A stretch of DNA of 64,000 nucleotides, taken from positions 4,960,001-5,024,000 of the forward strand of contig NC_058152.1 of assembly GCF_011075055.1 (NCBI RefSeq), read 5' to 3'. Shown here piece by piece: positions 50,911 through 61,100 of the stretch (position 1 is its first letter; every line of letters starts with the position of its first letter). The notes below the pieces were generated by a model. It worked only from the letters and a program-made list of their open reading frames with translations, did not search any database and was not told where the DNA came from. Both the position numbers and the translations under genes were made by a program. Source of the DNA: Mangifera indica. Its lineage: Eukaryota; Streptophyta; Magnoliopsida; Sapindales; Anacardiaceae.

Positions 50911-51435
50911 GATGGATCTCTAACCAATTTTGACCAAAAATCATCATTTTAGTCTCCAATTTCAACACAAATCAAATCTACACATCCTATAACACAATGA
51001 CCCTCGAAAATTTTAACCAAAACAACCAAGAATCAAGACATTTTATGCATTGTTAAAAATCAGAACCTAAACAATCTATTTTTCAAAATCTTCATCAAAT
51101 CACAATAATCTTAACAATAAATTGATTTAAACAAGATTAATGATGATGTACTAACTTTCTTTATCATTTTCGGTCATCTAAAAACACGAAAAGTAGATGG
51201 AAAACACGAAAGTTTGCCTCGCTCGTGAAGACCCATAGGAGACTCGTGATTTTCTTTGAATTTCAAAAGTATACTAGGAGAAATATGGGAGGGAATATGA
51301 AAGATTCTTACTTTATATGTAAGGGTATTTTGGTTATTACACAAAAGGGGTATTTTCACTTAATCCATAGGTTTTTGGACAATTTCGCTAAACCCCATTT
51401 GTTTTAGGCAATTACTTTAATTTCCCTTTATTATA

Positions 51436-51579
51436 ATTGTTTTCCTTTTTACAAATGTAACTTATGCACATTTGCATTTATATTCTTATTATAACTATTT
51501 TACTTTTTACAAATGTAAATTGTAATTATTTACATTATGTTTTCATTATAAAATAATCTCTTTTGCAAATTACCAAATT
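51436..51579. other. Spacer between two transposons
   Basis: Short AT-rich stretch; no feature seen. Confidence 0.4.
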
Positions 51580-52056
51580 GGCCAAAAGATTTACTCCCAC
51601 CCAAGTTTTAGTCCATTTCTAAATTTATACCTATAGAGTTTCAAAAACCTAAACACCTAGTCACCATTCAAACTTTATTAAAATTTTTTGTTATATATAA
51701 AGTTAAAATTGTCATTTTAATAATATTAAAATGATGAAGACTATTCGTCTTTCTTTGTCAATAAACAAAGATTCGTCTCTTCATCGAGACTTTGTCTTCA
51801 TCTGTTCATTGACTTAATGGACGTCTCTTTGTCTCTCAACAACAAAGAAGAATCAACTAACGATTTGGGTGGGAAGAGGTATACATTGTAGATGAAGCGA
51901 TGATTGGAGAAGAGAGAAAAAAAAAACCCTAGGTTTGGGGAGGGGGAAATAATTACTTTTTAAAACTAAAAAAGTTTAGACAATGGTGAAGGTGTTATTT
52001 TTTAAAATCAGGGGGGTAAGAGATAAAATTAAATATTTTTAATAATATTATTAAAA
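51580..52056. mobile_element. Left part of a GGCC-family MITE interrupted by the large MULE
   Basis: It starts GGCCAAAAGATTTACTCCCA and follows the family's left arm, centre (GACGA/CGTCT-type words) and the start of the right arm (GATAAAATTAAATATTTTTAATAATATT). At TTATTAAAA (52048-52056) it stops and the terminus of the large MULE begins. The missing end should lie beyond the MULE, outside the window. Confidence 0.7.
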
Positions 52057-52351
52057 GGGAAATTTTAAAAAATAGCCAAAATGCCCTCCCATTAAGCCAA
52101 AATGCCCAAAATCACTGTTCCAAAAAAAAAAAGCCTATGACTTTTTTTAAATACCGAAATTACCTTTTCCCTCATATTTATATAACTCTCCCACTCACTA
52201 TAGGGGTTTTAAGGGAATTTTAGATAAATATGGAGGATTTTTAGATATTTTACACTATAAAAGATTTTGATATTTATTTATTTATTTAAAACTTTTTCTA
52301 AAATGACAAAATTACCCCTCCCTTCATTTATATAACTCTCCTCACTCACTA

Positions 52352-54340
52352 TAGGGTTAAATGTAATTTAGGATAAATATGGGGGGTTTTTGGATATTTT
52401 ACATTGTAAAGGCATTTTCATATTTATTTATATATTTTATTACTTTTTCTAAAATGTCAAAAATACCCTTCCCCTCATCTATATAAACCTTCCTCACTCA
52501 TTTTATTTCCACACACTTCTCATATCACTCAAACATTCACTCTCATTTTCATTTTTTTTCAACATCAATTAGTAGGGATTCGTTCGGACGAAGGAAGTTC
52601 GTATTTCTGAATTCGATTCGAAAAATACTATTTATCAAAAAAAGGTATTTATGTCAATCTTATCCTAAAACTTCATTTTATTTGTTAAGTATAGTTTTTA
52701 TGTCGTAATATGGGGGTTAAATGAATATGTGACAAGTATTGAGGGTTAAATGTAATTTAGGATAAATATGGGGGGGTTTTGGATATTTTACATTGTAAAG
52801 GCATTTTCATATTTATTTATATAATTTATTACTTTTTTTAAAATATCAAAAATACCCTTCCCCTCATCTATATAAACCCTCCTTACTCATTTTATTTCTA
52901 CACACTTCTCATATCACTCAAACATTCACTCTCATTTTCATTTTTTTTCAACATCAATTAGTAGGGATTCGTTCGGACGAAGGAAGTTCGTATTCCTGAA
53001 TTCGACTCGAAAAAATACTATTCATCAAAAAAAGGTATTTATATCAATCTTATCCTAAAACTTCATTTTATTTGTGAAGTATAGTTTTTATGTCGTAATA
53101 TGGGGGTTAAATACAATATGTGACAAGTATTGGGGTTAAATGTAATTTAGGATAAATATGGGCGTTTTTTAGATATTTTACATTGTAAAGGCATTTTCAT
53201 ATTTATTTATATATTTTATTACTTTTTCTAAAATGTCAAAAATACCTTTCCCCTCATCTATATAAACCCTCCTCACTCATTTTATTTCCACACACTTCTC
53301 ATATCACTCAAACACTCACTCTCATTTTCATTTTTTTTCAACATCAATTAGTAGGGATTCGTTCGGACGAAGGAAGTTCGTATTTTTAAATTCGACTCGA
53401 AAAAATACTATTCATCAAAAAAAGGTATTTATGTCAATCTTATCCTAAAACTTCATTTTATTTGTTAAGTATAGTTTTTATGTCGTAATATGGGGGTTAA
53501 ATGCAATATGTGACAAGTATTAGGGGTTAAATGTAATTTAGGATAAATATGGGGGGTTTTTAGATATTTTACATTGTAAAGGCATTTTCATATTTATTTA
53601 TATATTTTATTACTTTTTCTAAAATGTCAAAAATACCTTTCCCCTCATCTATATAAACCCTCCTCACTCATTTTATTTCCACACACTTCTCATATCACTC
53701 AAACACTCACTCTTATTTTCATTTTTTTTCAACATCAATTAGTAGGGATTCGTTCGGACGAAGGAAGTTCGTATTTTTAAATTCGATTCGAAAAAATACT
53801 ATTCATCAAAAAAAGGTATTTATGTCAATCTTATCCTAAAACTTCATTTTATTTGTTAAGTATAGTTTTTATGTCGTAATATGGGGGTTAAATGCAATAT
53901 ATGACAAGTATTGGGGGTTAAATATAATTTAGGATAAATATGGGGGGTTTTTAGATATTTTACATTTTAAAGGCATTTTCATATTTATTTATATATTTTA
54001 TTACTTTTTCTAAAATGTCAAAAATACCCTTCCCCTCATCTATATAAACCCTCCTCACTCATTTTATTTCCGCACACTTCTCATATCACTCAAACACTCA
54101 CTCTCACTTTCATTTTTTTTGTTAACATCAATTAGTAGGGATTCGTTCGGACAAAGGAACTTCGTATTTCTGAATTTGATTCAAAAAATACTATTCATCA
54201 AAAAAAGGTATTTATGCCAATCTTACCCTAAAACTTCATTTTATTTGTTAAGTAAAGTTTTTATGTCGTTGCAATGGGGTTAAATGTAATATTTGATAAG
54301 TATGGGGGGTTAAATGTAATTTAGGATAAATATAGGGGGT
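52352..54340 (+). repeat. Five ~390-bp tandem units, each with a TATA box and a first-exon/donor signal
   Basis: TATATAAAC boxes at 52480, 52869, 53259, 53650 and 54041 are 389-391 apart. In each unit the box is followed by a C/T-rich start region, AGTAGGGATTCGTTCGGACG, GAAGTTCGTATTT, and AAAAAAG|GTATTTATG, a good splice donor. Two shorter TATA-containing pieces precede the array (near 52184 and 52330). The units are nearly identical, so the amplification is young. Confidence 0.9.
52480..54235 (+). promoter_or_regulatory. Array of candidate transposase promoters and non-coding first exons
   Basis: Each unit supplies a TATA box about 30-40 bases before a pyrimidine-rich initiator-like region and ends in a donor that can splice to the acceptor CATTGCAG at 55131, just before the transposase ATG. 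A single-copy diverged version of the same block stands at 47130-47300 in the older element and, inverted, near 24200-24280 in the derivative, supporting a conserved function. That it is the promoter is inferred. Confidence 0.6.
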
Positions 54341-54539
54341 TTTTGGATATTTTATATTGCTATGGGGGTTTTAGATAATTTACAATATATACAGGATTTA
54401 TATAACATGTTAAAAATATATAGGGATTGCTTTGATACAAGACGACATACAAGGGTGTCAAATGAAATGTTATTAAAATTAGGGCGTATTTTCATATTAA
54501 ACATTGTAGGCGCAGTATAATTAAAATTATAGGTTTTTT

Positions 54540-54890
54540 CGAGTTTCACCGCTTTAGGATATATCAATGCACATTTTTCTTATTTCTGAAGAATTTTTTG
54601 ATTGTTGTCATTCTATGGTATTTCAACTTTTAGGATTCAAATTTCAGTTTTGTTTTTTTGAATTTCACCGTTTTAGCATATATTAACTCGTATTTTTCAG
54701 ATTTTTTTAGAATTGTTCGATTAATACCATTCTAGGGTATTTCAATTTTTAGAATTCGAATTTAAGCTCAGTTTTTTTTTAAATTATCGTTTTAGGATAT
54801 ATCCACTAGTATTTTTCAGATTTCTGCAGAAATTATTTATTATTGACATTTTAAAGTAATTCAAAGTATAGAATTTGAATATCTATTTCA
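54540..54890 (+). repeat. Three ~118-bp repeat units before the transposase
   Basis: TTTCACCG(C/T)TTTAG(G/C)ATATAT anchors near 54547 and 54664, and a third near 54780. They are the same unit as at 21560-22530 and lie opposite in orientation to the array at 61740-62905. Confidence 0.75.
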
Positions 54891-55145
54891 AAGTATAGAT
54901 ATTATAAAAACGTTTTAAATAGAACGTTACAAACAGATAGATGCATTTTGATATAAGATAACATACGAAAGTGTTATATAAATTGTTAAATAATTATAGG
55001 GGGATAAATAACATATTAGAAAAATATGAGGAGTTTTTTTTAATTATTAATAATTGTACGGCTGATTTACATAGTTATTATTGATTTTTTTTTATACCTG
55101 AATAATTATTTTCAAAAACTTGTCATTGCAGGATTGATATTTAAA

Positions 55146-57826
55146 ATGGAGGGTTATGCATCGGTTCGTTACCAGGGAGAATGGATTCAAGGTCGCAACA
55201 ACACAATGAAATATGTTGGAGGAGCCAAACAATTGATTAAAATCCCTTATGGAACAACATTCGAGGGATTTATTGAGCTTTTGACGGAGTATTGCAGTAT
55301 TGATCCAATGAAAAACTACATTCAAGTATCAATGAAGCCAAGAAAAATTGAGCTCGACTGTCCCATCCAGATCCAAAATGATGAAGATGTGCAAGGTCTT
55401 CTTGATATGTCCCAGTACTTTCAGGAATGTATTCCTGTTTTTGTTACATGTACCCCAATTGAAGGGCAGAAGGAAGAAGATGAAGATGAAGATGAGGATG
55501 AAGATGAAAAAGAAAGCAGTTGGGTCAAAAAAGAATACGATTTGGAAAAGTTGATTGATTTCAGTAATGACCCATTATATATTGCAAACTCATGGGCTCA
55601 TGGAGAAAAAGATATAGTTCCCTATTGGGGTGACTTCGATGGAAATGATATGCCCGATATTCCTTCAGACGATGTAGAGCCTGAGTATATGACATCAGTA
55701 ACCGAGGGTATAGATAGTTTACGGCTTGAAGATCCTACTTCAAGTGGTGGAAATTATTCTAGGCCGTTTTTTGACAATGTCCCCACTGATCCATTTAGGT
55801 GGCTTTCTGATTTTCCTCCATAACCATCAGCATCATCAAGTGGTTCCAGATCAATCCGAGAGGAGAATGGGGTCAAGATTGGTGATATTTTTCATAGTAA
55901 AGTCCAATTGATTGACGCCATGAGACAATTCGCCTTACTAAAAGGATTTCAATTTGGTGTCAAAAAGTCTGACAAGAAACGGTGGGAAATTAAATGCAAG
56001 GCTGAAAATTGTAAGTGGTATATACATGCAACCAAGTCCACTGTCGGTGATGTGTGGGGGATCAACTCTATGAATCCTACCCACACATGTTTAGTTGATC
56101 AAATCATGCCACATCACATACAAGCTGGGGCCCGAGCTTTAGGTCAATTAATGAGATCAAAGTTTGTGATGATTGATCGAATTTATCGACCTAAAGAAAT
56201 AATTGTAGACATCGCCGACCGATATAAAATTGATATTTCCTACTCACAGGCTTGACGGGCAAGAAATTGGGCTATCAATTCATTGAGGGGTTCACAGGAG
56301 GAATCTTTTATGCTGTTACCAAATTATTGCTACAATTTACAACGTACTAATCCGGGCACCATTACTACTATTGAAACAGACGATGAGCATCGATTTACAA
56401 ATTTTTTCATGGCGTTAGGATGTTCCGTTCGTGCGTTTAGTCAATATCTTCGCCCCGTTATTTGCATTGACGCTGCTTTCCTTAAAGGTCGATATCTGGG
56501 GCATTTATTTATTGCGGTGGCTCTTGATGGTAATAATCAAATATACCCTATTGGTTTCGGTGTCGGCAAAAAAGAAGATCACGACACGTGGTGTTGGTTT
56601 CTTATGAGAATTAAAGAATGCATCCCTGACCTCTTTGAGCTTGCAATAATCTCCGATCGACATCATGCTATCTACTCGGCAATGGCTGAAGTCTTTCCAG
56701 ATGTCCACCATGGATGTTGTTGTCATCACCTTCTGTGTAACATGCGGGCAAAGTATAAACGAGACTCAAAGGTATATTGTAAACAAGTTATTACATTTAT
56801 AACAGTTTATCATTTTCAAACATTTTGCTTACAATGAGTTTTAATATTTTTTTCCCTCTTACAGGTCGCGGGTGCATATTGGAAAGCCGCTAAATCATAC
56901 ACAGAGTCTGAATTTGGGCAGATGATGCAATCCATTGACTCAATGAACCCCCAAGCTGGAGCTTATCTACGGGATGTCGGCTTTCCCCGTTGGAGTAGAG
57001 CGTACTTTCCAGGGCATCGATATAATATCATGACCACAAATATTGCTGAGTCATTTAATGCCTTTGTCAGACATGCACGGGGCCTACCTATAACCATGCT
57101 CTTGGAGTTTATTCGTGGTACAATGCAACGATAGTTTTACGAGAGGAGAACCCATGCAAGTAAGTATCAAATCGATATTAATTAAAAGTTGTCTCATATA
57201 CTTTTTTTCCACTTTGTTAATCATATTACCAAATGTGTTCTTAATATTTTTTCTGAATTACAGGTGAATGTCATAACTTCCTCACCCCTTGGACAGAAGA
57301 TAAGATCAGTGATCGTCTTTCAAAGTCTGCAAGTTTGGATGTTCGACCGATTACACCTACTCGGTATCAGGTTGTTGGAATTGGTGGATTCATGAGTATT
57401 GTGGACTTTGGTGACATGTCATGCACGTGTAGAAAGTTTCAGCTTTCACGTATTCCGTGCAAGCATGTCATTGCCGTTGCACGACATATGAGACTGACGA
57501 ATGTGCACGCATGGGTTCATCCATTCTTCCGCACCGATATTTATCGTGCAATATATCAGGAACCAATCAATCCTCTTGGAAATCAATGTGATTGGTTACA
57601 CTCACCGGAAGACAGAGTTATATTGCCCCCCGTCCTCGATAGTCGTCGTCCAGGTCATCCAGCCAATAGAAATCGACGTCCATCACAAGGAGAAATTGTT
57701 ACACCGAGGATTTGCAGTTGTTGCCATGAACCGGAGCATACACGAACCCAATGTAAATCCCCAGCACCGGTCCCGAGCTCTGCCCCCCAGCGTTCACATA
57801 CAAAAGACAAAGGAACGAGATCTTGA
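55146..57826 (+). pseudogene. MuDR/MULE transposase, three premature stops, otherwise intact
   Basis: This is a cut-and-paste DDE transposase. Exons 55146-56771, 56865-57159 and 57264-57826 join in one frame over 893 codons, with a leading non-coding part from 55132. Domains in order: an N-terminal region with an acidic run (EDEDEDEDEDEKE), a MuDR DNA-binding zinc-finger-like part (KCKAENCKWYIHA), the MULE core with ICIDAAFLKG (Asp), IISDRHH (Asp), CCCHHLLCNM and TTNIAESFNAF (Glu), a SWIM finger CTCRKF...CKHVIAV, and a CX2CX4HX4C knuckle (CSCCHEPEHTRTQC). In-frame stops are TAA 55821-55823, TGA 56253-56255 and TAG 57132-57134. Comparison with the older copy and MULE consensus suggests Gln and two Trp codons originally. 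It probably cannot make full transposase. The codon count includes these stops. Confidence 0.9.
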
Positions 57827-58181
57827 CATGCTTATACTCAATTTTGTTTTTTATATGATTCTTCATTGTTATACTCCAGGTTTATGTAACCGATGTATTT
57901 TTATTATTGTTTCAAATGTGTAATTGTATTGTCATTTGATGTAATAAATTTAGTGTTACTTATTTTTAGGATTACTTTATTTTCTCTAATTGTTTCAATT
58001 ATGTAAATGTTTGAGTAATTATACGTTTTTTTGTTTTTTCATGACAAGATTATTTAAAAAATGAACTCAAATACGATACACATGCATATATAGCCACAAA
58101 TAAAGTATATCATACACATATGAACATACAATAAATATATACATCTAAACATAGGAATAACGATAAATATACATCCATAAG
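57827..58181. other. Spacer between the convergent transposase and Ulp1 genes
   Basis: AT-rich; presumably contains both 3' ends. Nothing else seen. Confidence 0.5.
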
Positions 58182-61100
58182 CTACTCGATACAATGAAAA
58201 TACAACTGTGTCGCTAATCGTCGACGCATAGAGGTAGACGACTCTCGGGGAAAAACGTAGCTACGTGCCAATGCCAAACACTCAAAAAATCGCAACATAA
58301 AGACGCCACAGTCACCGGAGCCTAACCCCTGCTGAGGTACATCCGACGCTCGATGTAAAGTGAGGGGATCACATCGTGGAGTCCTCCTAGAAGCTGTCCA
58401 AAAAGTCGTCGCCTCTAATAACGCGGGAATAAAGGTCATGTACGGTCGCATGCGCTGCTCCAGAGTCTCTATATTCCCCGAATATAAAACATCTGAATCG
58501 TATACCGTAATCGACCACTCACGAAAATCTATAACTCCGGTGACCCAATGTGCGTTCTCAAAGTTTATATGGATGAAAACCTATAAACAATGAGACATTT
58601 TAGTTACTTATCGTTGTTGTTAACCAATTGAATATAATAGAAATATATATAAACTCTACCTGATCGACCATCCCCCATGGTTTGTACAACAATCCCGGGG
58701 TGTACGATGCATCAACCATCCTCGTGAAGAGCCCCGAAAACTCAAACTCTCCAATCGGTGTGGTCTGCCAACTCTTCCAGGCCATCTCAATATGGCCTCC
58801 AAAGAATGTGTGGGCAGTCGTCCAACGCTGTGAGATAGTCGACTGGTGATTGACCTGCAGTCGATGTAATAAAGCCAAAAAGGAGTCCACATGCTAAAAT
58901 GGTTTAAACAAGTTCACGTGTTAGTTAATAATAAATATATCTAGCTTTTTATGAAATTATAGACAACTCACATCGTCGGTCAACCACTCGCGTAACTCTA
59001 CAACAAGCCTCCAGAAGTTGGCCTTCGACTTCGACCCGATGAAGTAGACATCATGTGAGTCAAAAACTGCAGCGCTGGTGTACCACGTGAGGAAAGATTC
59101 CTCACGTTCAGAGGCAGAGGATGGAATGGTCGTAGGTTGCCGTTTCGCCCTCCCTTTGAGTGGATTCGTATACGGGGTGTGAACCAGCGGACCCTTCCAG
59201 ACGATCCGGCCACGTGCTGTACGAATCATCTGCATGATCCCAAAAAAATAATTGATTCGTCATTCATCCTACGTAACAATTAGCATTAATCGATTTATCT
59301 TACCTTCTCCAAGTATGCGGGAGAAGGTTTAGCTGGAGAATCCTGAATCACGGTCAAGTCCACCACGCGTGCTCCCTCGGCGGACTAGAAAATATAAATT
59401 TTGAACATCTCAATGACCAATATATACAACTATTTATATACTAAGTATGATTGATATACCTCAATAGGGATGACCTCAAAATTGTCCTCCTGGAAGTCCT
59501 CCTCCTGTGAACCAATATCCACTATTTTTTTGGTCGAGCTCGGGATATCAGCAAGTAACCATAATCGCTCGTCCTGAAAAACAGTCAAAACATCATCAAA
59601 TAAATAATATAATTGAAAAAACAGATCAATCAATGACAATTTAAAAGTAAAGTTAACCTAAACTTTCGGGGAAGGTGTTCGGGGAGAACCCTCGATCAAT
59701 GCAACAGAAGGACTAACCGATGCGTCCTACGGGTGACTACCCTAACATATTAGTAATAATAACTTAATTAGTGATATTTCATATATAACAATACTATAAT
59801 ATAATAATGACATTTAACAATAAATATAAATTTCAAACATCATACGGACCTCGTGTGGGTGACGGGATGGTATTGCGGTATCAACGAGGGATGTCGGTGG
59901 GATATCCTCGTCCCTCTCCTGTGCGAATGTAATAATAGTTGTCAGAATTATAACACTGTAGACATTTTATATAAGTGGGTTTACAACCTGAGCGACAGAG
60001 GTTGGATATGTACGCGTGACGATGTCCTCCAAACGAGTCACACGATCCTCTAATCGAGTCATCTGAGAAGAGACATCGTCACGTAATCGGGTCATCTAGG
60101 AAGAGATATCGTCGCGAAAACTCGATATCTCATGTAAAATCGTAGCACCCCAATGCGCTAAGGTAGCATCAGATGTAGAAATACTGGGTGATACGAATCG
60201 GGGACACTGCTCTGTGGCATGATGGGTAGTGCGATCCTCCACTCCAGGATGCTCCTCCACGCTAGGGTGGGCCTCTAATCCAGGATGGTCTGTCGTCCAT
60301 GGGCTCTGAACAATAGGGGAACATATAGGCTGCTCCATAACAGGAGGTTGAATAGGCTCCTAATGTGTCTGTGGAGTCTCTACAGGTACATCTGAAGGTC
60401 CCGAGGATGGAGGAGCCTCGTCTCTAGTCACGGTCGGAACCGAAGAAGATGAGGAAGAATCAGCATCGGGTAAACCGGTGTACTCACGAATCTCAGCGTA
60501 CCACGGTAAACCCTCCTCGATCGATGATGGCTCAAGAGGGAATGTGACATCCTCCTAATGATGAAGATATATAAGTCAAAATAATTGTAACATATAATGA
60601 ATTAATCGACTTATTAATTTACTAGTACATACCGGATCACCAGTGAAAATACGACCTATATGAGTTCAAACAAGGACGTCTCGCATACGCCACCTCAATA
60701 TCCATGGGGACGCATAAAGATCGACAAGGTCAATCCAATCGTGTAACGTCTCTAAAGTCTCATATATCCAATACTGTAATATAATCATTTACGAGGTAAA
60801 TATAAAGCAATTTATATTTTTGTCAATTAATATATATAAATAATAATATAAAACTTACCTGAAATGCGAAAAGAAATCCGTAAAGGTCGTATTTACAGAT
60901 TTCCTACATCCGTCCGGAATAAACTCTCTCACTCGCCTGTGACATAGAATCGTATGTCATCTGCCATACAGCGACGCCCCACGGGTAAGAATTAAACCCG
61001 TCCAAATGATCAACTAATTATAAGTACTCCGTGGACACCTTCTTTCGTCGATCATTGCCCAACAAAACCATGTGTAGAATATACAACAAGGCGAGCTTGA

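Larger units (their letters stand above)
46997..51435. mobile_element. Degenerate Mutator-like element (older copy), 9-bp TSD
   Basis: The element is 47006-51426. Its ends are GAGAAATTAAATTAATTACC and, reversed, GGGAAATTAAAGTAATTGCC, flanked by TTTATTATA on both sides (46997-47005 and 51427-51435). Left to right it holds a TATA-type promoter block (about 47130-47290), a ~147-bp tandem array, a broken transposase and the right terminal region with a first-exon remnant (51156-51167, reverse strand, ATGATAAAGAAA before GTTAGT). The DUF1985-Ulp1 gene present in the younger copy is deleted: sequence jumps from the SWIM region to the right terminus near 50915. Confidence 0.88.

Noticed and set aside
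52352..54340. CRISPR array or centromeric satellite
   Set aside because: The organism is a plant, and the repeats are ~390-bp contiguous units with TATA and splice signals inside a transposon, without spacers.
57501..57923. A 140-codon open frame on the plus strand
   Set aside because: It is another frame of the transposase SWIM/zinc-knuckle exon, which has clear motifs in the frame used.
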